Positions 16,595 to 25,009 are shown, counted from the first letter of the stretch. The stretch: 64,000 bases of DNA from Flavobacteriales bacterium (GCA_002707525.1 PAND01000026.1:36965-100964); one strand, 5' to 3'. Translations and numbers: made by a program. The notes: generated from the sequence alone by a model not told the origin.

Positions 16595-17461
16595 ATGGTA
16601 AAAGAGTGGCCAGATAGGGCAGTAGCCTATGGAAGAGTATCTACAAAGAAGCAAGAAGAAGGATTGGACACACAGGTATTTGGCATAACTAGGCTTTGCG
16701 AAACCGAGGGTATAAAACTAATCGGCCCTAATTTTGCTGATACAGGCTTTTGGGAAAACCACCCTATTCCGAAAAAGGAATTAGACAAGGCAATCGACTA
16801 TCCTACGGTCTGGTGTGATTTTGGCGTAAGCGGTGGAACAATGGATAGACCTATCTTCAAGGCGGTACTTGCCTACATGGAACAAGAAGGTATCAAGGAC
16901 ATTATATTCTATGACCCTAGCCGTCTATCCCGTAATCTAGTAGATGCTATCAACTTCGTGGAAGAGAACATACGTGGCCCATTAGGTATCAACGCACACT
17001 TTGTTACTATGCCTGACCTTGACATGGAAGACCCTACTCAAGAGATGATGTTCCGTATGAAATCTATGATGGATGATATGGAAAGAAAGCAAGTCAAAAT
17101 CAAAGTCACAACGGCCATGGAACGCCTAAGAGAACAGGAACATGAATGGGTTGGGCGTGCGCCCTATGGCCTCTATGCTTCTAAGAAGGGAGCAAGCGAA
17201 GGCGAGAAGGGCAAGTTGTATTACTACCAACAGGAGTTGGAAATTGTTATTGAAATACTTAGGGAGTATAGTAGGGTTAATTCATACAGTGGTGTGGCTA
17301 CCTACCTCAACAACAGAGGATTAACAACAAGGTCTGGCGGAACTTGGTACCCGCAACAGGTAAAAAGAATCGTTGAACACAGCGTTATGGATGGGGAACT
17401 GAACGGCGACCATATGTTCCGATTCTTCCCCAAAGACATGCAGTGGAGTGACGAACAATGA
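16595..17461 (+). CDS. Serine recombinase (resolvase/invertase family)
   Basis: Site-specific recombinase that cuts DNA through a serine. It is 288 residues: AYGRVSTKKQ at the start gives the nucleophile S16 and R14. DPSRLSRNLVD carries the conserved arginines, a long helix follows (MDDMERKQVKIK), then a recombinase domain with GVATYLNNRGL-T-SGGTWYPQQVKRI. It is shorter than large serine integrases and lacks their coiled-coil zinc domain, so inversion or dimer resolution is as likely as integration. An insertion after the first 30 residues is noticeable. Leaderless start with its own TATA box inside an inverted repeat. First gene of the plus-strand small-gene operon. Confidence 0.9.
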   Translation: MVKEWPDRAVAYGRVSTKKQEEGLDTQVFGITRLCETEGIKLIGPNFADTGFWENHPIPKKELDKAIDYPTVWCDFGVSGGTMDRPIFKAVLAYMEQEGIKDIIFYDPSRLSRNLVDAINFVEENIRGPLGINAHFVTMPDLDMEDPTQEMMFRMKSMMDDMERKQVKIKVTTAMERLREQEHEWVGRAPYGLYASKKGASEGEKGKLYYYQQELEIVIEILREYSRVNSYSGVATYLNNRGLTTRSGGTWYPQQVKRIVEHSVMDGELNGDHMFRFFPKDMQWSDEQ

Positions 17462-17568
17462 AGTGGTTTAGATTTTTCAAGCGTACAAAGAAAGAGAAAG
17501 AAAACATCAAATTTGAAGAGAGTCTTTACGGTAAAGCGGAAAAAATGTTCGGAGATGGTGAAGAATGA
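17458..17568 (+). CDS. Small basic peptide, 36 aa
   Basis: ATGA overlap with the recombinase stop. MKWFRFFKRTKKEKE and an acidic end. Amphipathic and basic near the N-terminus, so it could lie on a membrane or bind nucleic acid. Coupled at both ends. Confidence 0.5.
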   Translation: MKWFRFFKRTKKEKENIKFEESLYGKAEKMFGDGEE

Positions 17569-17654
17569 GCACTGACGAATTCTGGTACTTCTTCTTTGGT
17601 CTAGGTATTATTTTGTTTGTTGCCAATCATATTTTCAAGGAGGACAAGAAATGA
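17565..17654 (+). CDS. Small single-span membrane peptide, 29 aa
   Basis: MSTDEFWYFFFGLGIILFVA gives one membrane span, with a short charged tail (KEDKK). ATGA overlaps on both sides and an AAGGAGG just before the next gene support translation of the cluster. Confidence 0.5.
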   Translation: MSTDEFWYFFFGLGIILFVANHIFKEDKK

Positions 17655-17767
17655 AGGAAACAGATGCTAAATTACTTGCTATGCTGTTGATGAATACCAT
17701 ATACACTGATATACGCAACATTGTTAGAGAAGAACTAGAAAGAGTAGGATTGGAGGTTAAGGAATGA
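17651..17767 (+). CDS. Small helical protein, 38 aa
   Basis: MKETDAKLLAMLLMNTIYTD followed by a charged helix (REELERVGLEVKE). Single amphipathic helix, possible oligomer. ATGA overlaps both neighbours. Function unknown. Confidence 0.5.
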   Translation: MKETDAKLLAMLLMNTIYTDIRNIVREELERVGLEVKE

Positions 17768-17892
17768 AAGAAGTAATGTGTCCGCACTGCCATTGTTTTG
17801 TGAAGGCCGACTTAGAAGAATGCCCTAACTGTCACGAGTTCCTACATATGGAAGTATGGGAACTAGAATTGCGAGGGATGAATGATGAATAA
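17764..17892 (+). CDS. Zinc-ribbon microprotein, 42 aa
   Basis: CPHCHCFVKADLEECPNCHEF gives CxxC pairs 14 residues apart plus His, a compact zinc ribbon of rubredoxin-like style. Coupled to the upstream gene by ATGA with GGAGG nearby. Another member of the window's large set of zinc microproteins. Confidence 0.6.
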   Translation: MKEVMCPHCHCFVKADLEECPNCHEFLHMEVWELELRGMNDE

Positions 17893-17965
17893 CTCAACTG
17901 ACTATAATGAGAATAGTACACTAAACACATACTGGTGGTATAGGAATGAAGAAAGCAGTGAATGA
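17885..17965 (+). CDS. Possible 26-aa peptide
   Basis: A short frame, MNNSTDYNENSTLNTYWWYR, overlapping the previous stop and the next gene's start. Only the packing style supports it. Confidence 0.2.
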   Translation: MNNSTDYNENSTLNTYWWYRNEESSE

Positions 17966-18299
17966 TGTTGTAGGTGGGTTCGTGTCTGGTCTTAAGACCG
18001 GAGTGACAAGTAGTTCAGCAATGAAGTTTGAGGTAGACCTATCTAAGAAAACTAACAAGAAAATAGATGAAATAGTAGCAAACGTAAATTTGCTACAAGA
18101 AAAAACGATTGAGGACACTCAAAAAATTGTCAAAGGGTTCTCCAAAGACCTCAAAGATGTAGTGGTCGAATTGATTGATAATACAAATGAATCACTTGAG
18201 AAGGTCAGCGAGAAGGTAGACCACCGTTGGAAGATAACTCAATGGTTACTTGCAATAGGCATGGTAGGCAACGCAGTAATCCTATTGGTTACTGTATGA
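17946..18299 (+). CDS. Tail-anchored coiled-coil membrane protein, 117 aa
   Basis: Residues about 30-90 are a long charged helix with heptad-like spacing (KKTNKKIDEIVANVNLLQEK). Residues about 95-117 are a hydrophobic C-terminal anchor (WLLAIGMVGNAVILLVTV). This is the layout of a membrane-bound coiled-coil spacer or a small lysis/virion protein. It ends one base before the tRNA gene on the other strand. Confidence 0.65.
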   Translation: MKKAVNDVVGGFVSGLKTGVTSSSAMKFEVDLSKKTNKKIDEIVANVNLLQEKTIEDTQKIVKGFSKDLKDVVVELIDNTNESLEKVSEKVDHRWKITQWLLAIGMVGNAVILLVTV

Positions 18300-18376
18300 T
18301 GGCGGCCCTGCGGGGATTTGAACCCCGGTTATCGGCTCCGCAAGCCGAAGTGATATCCAAACTACACTACAAGGCC
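18300..18376 (-). tRNA. tRNA-Arg (anticodon GCG)
   Basis: Reading the minus strand: acceptor GGCCTTG pairs with CAGGGCC, followed by G73 and an encoded CCA. The D arm closes with GTG/CAC. The anticodon arm TCGGC-TTGCGGA-GCCGA shows anticodon GCG. The T arm CGGGG-TTCAAAT-CCCCG is perfect. All four arms fold and no intron is needed. It reads CGC/CGU arginine codons. It may supplement a host tRNA poor for the element's codon use, or act as an integration target next to the recombinase cluster. Confidence 0.95.
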
Positions 18377-18410
18377 AAATAGTCGTCAGTGTAGGTAGGT
18401 CTTAATGATT

Positions 18411-18540
18411 AGGTGGATAACAGGAGGAGGAAAATCGCCAGACAATTCCTCGGAGGTGAGAAGGTGAAAATTTGCCAAGAACACCCTTGCCGACTACTCC
18501 TAAGCATTAGACTCCTGTTACCCGACTTAGGTTCGCCGGC
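18411..18540. ncRNA. Candidate structured RNA or regulatory region
   Basis: A gap of about 190 bases between the tRNA and the next gene carries no plausible protein frame. TAACAGGAG (18418-18426) pairs exactly with CTCCTGTTA (18512-18520), closing a stretch of about 100 bases that contains CCTCGGAGG and an AAGGTG...CACCCTT stem. The GGAGGAAAATC sequence recalls the first conserved region of RNase P RNA, but other conserved parts were not found. A transcribed small RNA is possible; strand is uncertain. Confidence 0.35.
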
Positions 18541-18570
18541 AGTTGTTGTACTGTATGAGTATTATATCAA

Positions 18571-18954
18571 TTATGCGCCTTGGTAATACTGAATAAATAT
18601 GTCGTGTATTCCTTGATTAACGGTATTTGACCCACTTCCGTTGTTTAATGTGACATTTTGAATACCGTCTAATTTGACAAGGTCACTCTCAAATGCTACT
18701 CCTGTAGAATGGAATGGGCTACCGCTGCTACTTACGACTATTGATGTACCACCTATTTTCAGTGTAATAGAGATTGGCCCTCCAGATGTACCAGAAACAA
18801 CTGTGGTGTCTATGTGGGTGCCTATAACTACTGCATTATCAGGCAATGAACCCAGTATAAGTGCTGAACTAGGGTCAATGTTTCCTTGGACTGCATGATT
18901 GTAAGTAAACTTCTGGACTCTAAGAATACTCGGCCCTGAATCTACTCTTGCCAT
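18571..18954 (-). CDS. Probable beta-rich virion protein, 127 aa
   Basis: MARVDSGPSILRVQKFTYNH, then alternating strands rich in Ser, Thr, Gly and Val (ISITLKIGGTSIVVSSSG), ending IHDIFIQYYQGA. The composition and length match small phage decoration or structural proteins. No family is named. It is the last gene of the virion region and may be expressed late. Confidence 0.5.
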   Translation of the reverse strand: MARVDSGPSILRVQKFTYNHAVQGNIDPSSALILGSLPDNAVVIGTHIDTTVVSGTSGGPISITLKIGGTSIVVSSSGSPFHSTGVAFESDLVKLDGIQNVTLNNGSGSNTVNQGIHDIFIQYYQGA

Positions 18955-18964
18955 AATTAATCAC

Positions 18965-19282
18965 TTAGTCCGCACGCTCAAGATACTTTTCCATGTATCG
19001 TGCAAGTTCAAACATTGCGATTTTCTTTTTGTTTGCACATACTGCCTTTAGAATTGGGTCGTCACCAACAAAGATAACTTGTCCGCCTTTTGCGGTACCT
19101 TTCTTACCTGCCTTTGTCTTGTACTTGGCTGTGTCGCCCTGCACGCCTTGGAGATTCATCTTACCAATATGAGCCCACACCTTTTGTTGGATTTGGCCTC
19201 GCTTGAGTTTCTTGTTTCCAATTCCTTTGATTTCATTCAAAGGTTCGTCTACGTAGTATTTGATATCAATTGCTCGTACCAT
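18965..19282 (-). CDS. SWIB/MDM2-domain protein
   Basis: The 105 residues fit one SWIB domain: KKLKRGQIQQKVWAHIGKMN-LQG in the first half, then DDPILKAVCANKKKIAMFEL and ARYMEKYLERAD. The characteristic W-x-x-I-K/x-N-LQ, D-x-x-L and M-x-x-L-x-x-Y/H-L positions are all present. A Lys/Gly-rich loop (about residues 55-68) is longer than usual. SWIB domains occur in eukaryotic chromatin remodelers, some bacteria (for example Chlamydia) and giant DNA viruses, and are rare in archaea. It probably acts in DNA compaction or transcription. It sits at the edge of the virion region. Confidence 0.65.
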   Translation of the reverse strand: MVRAIDIKYYVDEPLNEIKGIGNKKLKRGQIQQKVWAHIGKMNLQGVQGDTAKYKTKAGKKGTAKGGQVIFVGDDPILKAVCANKKKIAMFELARYMEKYLERAD

Positions 19283-19318
19283 ATTCTACCCTCCGTTAAG
19301 TTCGACTATAATGATTAC

Positions 19319-19945
19319 CTAGAAATTACCAAAAATAGACAATCTGTCCTTGGTTCCAATGTAACGGGCACCGCCACCTCGTCTTGGTACAGTTCTGTAA
19401 ATATACAATGCTAAGAGGGTCAAACCAATACCTGTACCTGCGCCAATGCTGCCAGTTGTCCATCCTCCACGCTTGACTTCTCTGATTCCAGATGATGTTC
19501 TATTTCCGACGGTACTAAGTTGCTGTCGGGTTTTGTCCAAGTCTTTGTAAATACTTCTTGCTTCCATAACATCTGGGTCTTGTAGGGATAAGTCATTACT
19601 GACTTCCTTTGCAGCGATTGTTGCGTTCAAAGCCTTTAGTTCCTCTTCAAGTTTTTCTTCTTTGATGGCAAGACGCTCTAAGTCTTTGATAGCAGGGTTA
19701 AACTGGCTATCATAGTTAGGATTCGGTTCAGGTCTTTGCCATGTATCATTTCCTTGTGCATCATATGCCAAGTCATTGCTAATGTCCCCGTCATCAATTC
19801 CCGGTGCGTTAGGCCATGCGGCCCCTAGTCTTGCCATACGCTGACGATTTCTAATCATAGCAATACGTGCTGTCTTCTGAGCGTCTGTAGGTTCTCTACG
19901 ACCTTGAGCCCTGTGATGGCTACCTACTGGGGACATTCTTTTCAT
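19319..19945 (-). CDS. Coiled-coil membrane protein, 208 aa
   Basis: Basic N-terminus (MKRMSPVGSHHRAQGRR), a coiled-coil tract about residues 86-113 (KEEKLEEELKALNATIAAKE), and one membrane span about residues 165-185 (GTGIGLTLLALYIYRTV) with a basic tail. Typical of membrane proteins inside virions. ATG/stop overlap with the next gene. No family recognised. Confidence 0.6.
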   Translation of the reverse strand: MKRMSPVGSHHRAQGRREPTDAQKTARIAMIRNRQRMARLGAAWPNAPGIDDGDISNDLAYDAQGNDTWQRPEPNPNYDSQFNPAIKDLERLAIKEEKLEEELKALNATIAAKEVSNDLSLQDPDVMEARSIYKDLDKTRQQLSTVGNRTSSGIREVKRGGWTTGSIGAGTGIGLTLLALYIYRTVPRRGGGARYIGTKDRLSIFGNF

Positions 19946-20337
19946 CAGTTCTTCCCCCTGATAATGTCAAGCCCGTATATCAATGAACTTCCTAATACGT
20001 GTCCCGTGAATAGATAATTTGGGATATTTGCAACCATTGACATAGACTTCTGAGGCACGGCAAATCTTCTTGTCGAAGGCATACCGTACATTAGACCAAT
20101 TGCTAGCCAGTTTAATCTGCTTCCAGCAAATGATTTGTAGCCAGACAATCCTTTGCCACCAATACTTAGTACATTCTTAGCAGTGTCTGCGATACCTGCA
20201 ATTCCCTGTGCGGCTCCTGCTGCTTGAGCGAATCTACTGCCCATCGGTCTTGCTCTCACTGTTGATTCTCTGTTAATGTCGCCAATTGATTTAACGACTA
20301 CTTGTCCTCTTTGCTGTGGTGTAACCATCTTAATCAT
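19945..20337 (-). CDS. Small virion-type membrane protein, 130 aa
   Basis: Basic N-terminal half with QAAGAAQGIAGIADTAKN, an Ala/Gly-rich helix. The rest includes WLAIGLMYGM and YLFTGHVLGSSLIYGLDII, one or two membrane-spanning segments. It overlaps neighbours by a few bases. Function unknown; it belongs to a run of membrane proteins at 19319-20876. Confidence 0.6.
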   Translation of the reverse strand: MIKMVTPQQRGQVVVKSIGDINRESTVRARPMGSRFAQAAGAAQGIAGIADTAKNVLSIGGKGLSGYKSFAGSRLNWLAIGLMYGMPSTRRFAVPQKSMSMVANIPNYLFTGHVLGSSLIYGLDIIRGKN

Positions 20338-20876
20338 CCCTGTGCTTGTCCCATGCCAACTAAGATAGCAAGTCCTGAAATCATTGCGGTGTTTCTGACA
20401 TACTTTTCTGGTTTGTCAATAACCTTTCTTGCTTGTCTTACGAAGAATTTGTAACCGGGGAATCCTGCTCCCACGAATATTAGGCCTAGTCCAATAGCGG
20501 CAGGCCCATTGATTGATTGCAATGAGGGAATAAAACCTAGTCCTAAATCTGCTTTGGTAATATTGGAGTAGTCAATGGTGTTGTACTTATCATTAGGTTG
20601 AGGGGCAGGGTAAAACATGCTTCCTCCTGATTGCGGTACCATTGGGGCAGTTGTACCGTCAGTATAGAATTCGTCTACAATATTTCCTAGCCCTTTTGAT
20701 TTACACGAAGGGCAAGTTGGTACTGAGCAATTGCAATGACCTAAGTTTCCTAGTCTGTCCGCTTGTGCCGAGAATGCTTTCCCTAGAGTTGGATGATACG
20801 GCTTCATCGAACCATTAGGCGATGAACCTATTGCTTTCATCACTGCTCTTGCTTGATTTCGACTTGCTGCGTTCAT
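20334..20876 (-). CDS. Membrane protein with cysteine cluster, 180 aa
   Basis: N-terminal CNCSVPTCPSC (about residues 48-58) is a possible zinc site. Two hydrophobic segments follow (AAIGLGLIFVGAGFPGY and NTAMISGLAILVGMG). An N-terminal soluble part and C-terminal hairpin in the membrane would fit an internal-membrane virion protein. Not recognised. Confidence 0.6.
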   Translation of the reverse strand: MNAASRNQARAVMKAIGSSPNGSMKPYHPTLGKAFSAQADRLGNLGHCNCSVPTCPSCKSKGLGNIVDEFYTDGTTAPMVPQSGGSMFYPAPQPNDKYNTIDYSNITKADLGLGFIPSLQSINGPAAIGLGLIFVGAGFPGYKFFVRQARKVIDKPEKYVRNTAMISGLAILVGMGQAQG

Positions 20877-20877
20877 T

Positions 20878-23418
20878 CTATATTCCCCATTTTCTTCCTA
20901 TTAGCATCATGGCTACTGCGACGGCAATGCCCCCGGTACCCATAGCCACGGTCTTCACAGTTTCAAAGTCTTCGGCTGTAGGCGGTTGTGATTGTACTGT
21001 AATAGAGTCTACTGATTGCATAGATACTGAAGTTGATGGGCTATTCCTTTTACCATAGAACCTTCTTGACATACCTCTTGCCTGATACGGTATTCTTCGT
21101 ACCACTCTCGTGGCCCATATATTGTTTACTTCCAAAATATTGCCTTCACGTCCTGCTATTTTCAAGTCTGGGCTGTACTCATAGTACGGGAAGAATGGTC
21201 TAACATCTGACGCATTCAATAGAGCAAATGGGTTCTTGTTGGTACGAGAACCAGTTACTTCGGTTAGATTATTCTGCAGGGTTGCACCTGACGGATTCTT
21301 GTTATTGAGAGTCAAAGGCCACCAAACGTAGTTTTCCTTTGTGGCAACCACAACATCTTGAGAATCAGGAACTACTAGTTCAGGCATACTACCGTATTGT
21401 TGGAAGAATAATTGCATAACTGTCTCAACATCGCTTAGGTCATTAATTGGAACCTTCATGGCGAGTTTTGGTGAAGCAGGGCTAAAGTGAGGGGAGATAA
21501 TTGAGATAGCCTCTTGGCAGATATTTTCTGGGAAGTATGATGGTACTCCGTATGTTTCCATAGTATTCTTTAGGCCCATTGAGTTCTCCATAGACTTGAA
21601 TCCGCCTTTACGGAGCCAAAGAGCACTGTTTAGAATACCGAATGCGCACTTGGTAACAATTAATTCCTTGCTCCATTGTTTGCTAGATTCCTCAGACCCT
21701 CCACTTTTCTCCCACTGTTGGCAGGCTTTTAGGTAGTGTTGTTGAATTGCTTTGTTTGCGTTCATTATGCCCGACTCTATAGACTCGTCTAGAACATACA
21801 CTTCCATGATATCTGTTTGATGCGTACCATTAGGAACTGATGGTCGACCGTAAAGAAGTTGATTTTCTTTAGTCTTGCCTTGTACAGAGTATGCCTTATC
21901 TATTGCTATTGAGCCATTATTGGGCTTAAGGAAGTGAGACAGTGTTTTATTCTGAGCATCTTGTATACCCCTTGAGTTTTTGATTGCGGCTGCGTAGTCT
22001 GAATCAAATGCCTTCCAGTTATCATCCATAGACATTAGATGCTCATGTGGCCAAGTCCACACGGAATACAATAATACTGCATACCTTTGTGATGCTTTGT
22101 AGTTCTTAGGTGCCGTTTTCCAACTGTCGTGGAATTTAGTCTGTCCTATGTTGCCGAATGATTTCAATAACTCTGGATGCAACATTGGGTTATTACCATC
22201 TTCTATGCCCATTACATGAGGATAGTACTTCTTGGCCAGTAGCATAGCGTCAGAAGCACTTCCTTTCTTCTTGGCAATAGGAATGCCCGGAGCAGTTGCT
22301 CCGCCAGTAATGGGGTTTACAGGGACTAAATACGCTATACCCATGTTGCCCTCTTGGAACCCTTGTATTCTGAACTTTGCATTTGTTTTCCAGAACTCAA
22401 TAGGGTTAGATGTTCTTCCGTATGCTTTAGCGTAAAAGAATAGCATGGGTTGTAAGTAGACTCCTTCGTAATTATTGTTGTTAGATTCTAATTGTTGTAG
22501 TGTTACTGGTGCTGTAGGTATAATCCTTCCACCTGTACTATCTGGTACTGTTCCTGTTAGCGACCATAGGTTAGCGTCTAATTTGTTTAGGGACTTTTTA
22601 TCTGTACCTAATTTCCATTCCATTGCATCTTTAGGGCCAAACTGCTTGAAGAATTTACCTCCGGGGTAGTTACGGATTACATTTGCTATTTGTGATGCAC
22701 TTTCACCTGTTGGGTATTTACCTTCTTTTGCTTTGTAGGCCATGGCGGGGCTCCACCAATCTTTGTGTCTAATTCCAACCTTACCATTCCAAGCAATTGC
22801 TCTTGGGTATGTGTGAACATATGATAAGTCCCTTAGCCAATCAGAAGGGTTATCGGATTGTGCGCCTAGGTCTAAAGGATTCTTTAGTGCCCCGGGATTT
22901 AACCCTACATGCTTAACACTGTAAGACAAGGAGTCCAATTGGCCGATAACAGGAATGTCCCCAGACATTAGTGATAACAAATTAAACTTCACCACATTAG
23001 CACGTTCTGCGTGGAGTTGTGTATATTGCTTACCGTACTCGATGATTGTAGTCATCATTTCTGTCGCTTCTTTCTCAGTTATCTGCGGTATTCTTTTTCC
23101 GCCATCCCCTGACTTAGAAGTTTTATTCAATAAATTCATTACTGCCTTTCTAAATGTTGGGTCGCCTACTTGCACTGGGAATGCTTCTACACAACTTTTC
23201 GCTATACCGTTGAAGAGATTGACTCCAGAGAAGTGCGCTTGTAGTAGAGCAATCTTGGTACTGTGGTTAATGAAGAAGCCTTCTGCAAGTGAAGCAATAT
23301 TACGTTGAACTACTGTACGCTCAGTTAATGACGCTTGCCATTTCTGTTGGTAATTCGACAAATTAAATACAGGATGTTGGTTTATTGAGAGTCCCTGTGG
23401 CGGAAATTTCTCACCCAT
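20878..23418 (-). CDS. Large virion protein with C-terminal membrane anchor, 846 aa
   Basis: A long soluble ectodomain with many aromatic and Asn/Pro-rich segments, then one C-terminal span (TVAMGTGGIAVAVAMMLIG, about residues 820-838) and the tail RKWGI. No enzyme motif seen. The size, single anchor and position among membrane proteins suggest a spike, vertex or membrane-attached assembly protein. A capsid role cannot be judged by eye. Confidence 0.55.
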   Translation of the reverse strand: MGEKFPPQGLSINQHPVFNLSNYQQKWQASLTERTVVQRNIASLAEGFFINHSTKIALLQAHFSGVNLFNGIAKSCVEAFPVQVGDPTFRKAVMNLLNKTSKSGDGGKRIPQITEKEATEMMTTIIEYGKQYTQLHAERANVVKFNLLSLMSGDIPVIGQLDSLSYSVKHVGLNPGALKNPLDLGAQSDNPSDWLRDLSYVHTYPRAIAWNGKVGIRHKDWWSPAMAYKAKEGKYPTGESASQIANVIRNYPGGKFFKQFGPKDAMEWKLGTDKKSLNKLDANLWSLTGTVPDSTGGRIIPTAPVTLQQLESNNNNYEGVYLQPMLFFYAKAYGRTSNPIEFWKTNAKFRIQGFQEGNMGIAYLVPVNPITGGATAPGIPIAKKKGSASDAMLLAKKYYPHVMGIEDGNNPMLHPELLKSFGNIGQTKFHDSWKTAPKNYKASQRYAVLLYSVWTWPHEHLMSMDDNWKAFDSDYAAAIKNSRGIQDAQNKTLSHFLKPNNGSIAIDKAYSVQGKTKENQLLYGRPSVPNGTHQTDIMEVYVLDESIESGIMNANKAIQQHYLKACQQWEKSGGSEESSKQWSKELIVTKCAFGILNSALWLRKGGFKSMENSMGLKNTMETYGVPSYFPENICQEAISIISPHFSPASPKLAMKVPINDLSDVETVMQLFFQQYGSMPELVVPDSQDVVVATKENYVWWPLTLNNKNPSGATLQNNLTEVTGSRTNKNPFALLNASDVRPFFPYYEYSPDLKIAGREGNILEVNNIWATRVVRRIPYQARGMSRRFYGKRNSPSTSVSMQSVDSITVQSQPPTAEDFETVKTVAMGTGGIAVAVAMMLIGRKWGI

Positions 23419-23430
23419 ACTTTAGCCACC

Positions 23431-24246
23431 CTAATACGGCTGACCAGTTCCTACGTTATAGGATTGTTGCACGGGTTGTTGTCCCTGTACTTGCTGATTA
23501 TACATTTGTTGATTGTATTGATTTGGTTGCTCGATTAGTAAGTTTGTTGCAACACCTTGAGCACCTGCACCGCCTACGGCACCTGCTCCTGTAACCATTC
23601 CTAGTTTCAAAATGTTCTTGAATAGACTTGGGCGTTGAGGAGGCATCATTGTTTGCTGCTGTTGTTGCCACTGTTGCTGCTGTTGTTGTGCTTGCCACTG
23701 CTGTTGTTGATGCTGCTGTTGCTGCTCAACCGATAATGCTTGGAACTTAGCCTGTTGGACAATTTGCATTGCTTGAGCGTCTGCTTGTTGAACTTCTGAC
23801 GCAATTTGCTGCAATGGTACCATGTTAGAGATAATCATGTCAATGTTCTCGTCAGTGATGGTAGAATATCCTAGTTCTGCAGCCTTCTCCGCATTAACAT
23901 AGTCTCCGGTAAATGCCTCACCATTGAAAAATGTGTAGATTTCTTTGCGGACGATGGCGGAGATAAGTTGTGCAAGCCCCGCTAATAGCGTAGGTTGATT
24001 CTTTTCATTTAGGTGATGAAGGAAGAAAGTACTGACTTCATTAGGATGGGTTGCGAATAGGTGATAGATTTTACCTAACTGGTCTTCATTTCCTAGCGGA
24101 CCTGTAACCATATTCATTGCTTGTCCTGCAATTTGCTGATTTAGTCCTGTTTGTTGTCCAACTTCCATTGCACTTTCAAACATATTCTGCATATTGTTTC
24201 CGTTTCCTGTACCTGATGGTTGTAGTGAATTGCCCCAATTACTCAT
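23431..24246 (-). CDS. Glutamine-rich protein with polyQ tract, 271 aa
   Basis: The N-terminal half is helical (AMEVGQQTGLNQQIAGQAMN and YHLFATHPNEVSTFFLHHL). Residues about 175-205 are nearly pure Gln with His and Trp, encoded by CAG/CAA repeats near 23655-23735. A Gly/Ala-rich helix (GAGAVGGAGAQGVATNLL) and another Gln/Tyr-rich tail follow. It may be a scaffold or disordered connector in the virion. The same style recurs at 26044-26820. Confidence 0.55.
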   Translation of the reverse strand: MSNWGNSLQPSGTGNGNNMQNMFESAMEVGQQTGLNQQIAGQAMNMVTGPLGNEDQLGKIYHLFATHPNEVSTFFLHHLNEKNQPTLLAGLAQLISAIVRKEIYTFFNGEAFTGDYVNAEKAAELGYSTITDENIDMIISNMVPLQQIASEVQQADAQAMQIVQQAKFQALSVEQQQQHQQQQWQAQQQQQQWQQQQQTMMPPQRPSLFKNILKLGMVTGAGAVGGAGAQGVATNLLIEQPNQYNQQMYNQQVQGQQPVQQSYNVGTGQPY

Positions 24247-25009
24247 TTAGTTCCGCCTCCGGTTGTTCCGACTCAGGTGGTCCGACTACGTAATCAGTTT
24301 CAAGTGTTGTGCCTCGGGCTCTCTTGACCTTTAGCAGCCTATTGTCGAAAATTAGCATGGTTAAATCGTTTTCTCCTGTTTCAGCATTCTTGTAGTGTGT
24401 CACTTGAATTCCGTCTTTAATTGCTTCATTAAATACTGGCTCCCACTTAGCAAGAAGCGGGTGTTGTGATACTGTACTTTTCTTTTTCACTACTGGTACA
24501 AATGCAACTCCACGCTTTTTCATTCGCTTAAAGAATCCTTTATCGTGCTCATGTTCTTCTTGTTGAATCCATTGAACCAGTAAATGATACAATTGCAAAT
24601 GTTGAGGGCATAGTGTAGAAGGAAGTTGTGTTCCACGACCATACAATACTCCTGTCCATGGTCTGAACGGAGTAATGTTTCCTTTACCATCTGTCATGTA
24701 CTCTTCCCATAAGTCTCCATAGTCTTGATGCCTGCAGTCTGAACCATCCACTGCACATTGATGAGGTAGCGTATATCGGTATCTAAGTCCTGTACTGAAC
24801 AGTCCTGTACCCGGTAGGGTGTACCATCGTTTCATCGGCTTCAATGCCTTGATAGCATTCTTAATATTTTTCTTTCTTGCCTTGTCTGGGTCTGGGTGGT
24901 CACTGAAAGAAAATTCGACAACGGGTACTACCGCATCGAAGTTACCTTCGGTTTTTTGTTGTGGTGTGTTATTCATTAGTTCTAGCAGTCTTTGTTCTCT
25001 ATAGTTCAT
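24239..25009 (-). CDS. Hypothetical protein with Cys/His sites, 256 aa
   Basis: Soluble protein. HQCAVDGSDCRHQD and LCPQHLQLYHLL form a possible zinc site around residues 80-145. The C-terminal part is beta-rich (LTMLIFDNRLLKVKRARG) with an acidic tail. It overlaps the GTPase gene upstream by ATGA and the Gln-rich gene downstream, so the three may work together. Confidence 0.55.
   Translation of the reverse strand: MNYREQRLLELMNNTPQQKTEGNFDAVVPVVEFSFSDHPDPDKARKKNIKNAIKALKPMKRWYTLPGTGLFSTGLRYRYTLPHQCAVDGSDCRHQDYGDLWEEYMTDGKGNITPFRPWTGVLYGRGTQLPSTLCPQHLQLYHLLVQWIQQEEHEHDKGFFKRMKKRGVAFVPVVKKKSTVSQHPLLAKWEPVFNEAIKDGIQVTHYKNAETGENDLTMLIFDNRLLKVKRARGTTLETDYVVGPPESEQPEAELNE

Noticed and set aside
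16595..17461. Insertion-sequence transposase (IS607 type)
   Set aside because: No TnpB partner or helix-turn-helix N-terminal domain; it looks like a stand-alone recombinase.
18411..18540. RNase P RNA
   Set aside because: Only the GGAGGAAAATC stretch matches; the other conserved regions and overall size do not.
23655..23735. Microsatellite without coding role
   Set aside because: It is in frame as a poly-Gln tract of a gene with conserved-looking flanks.
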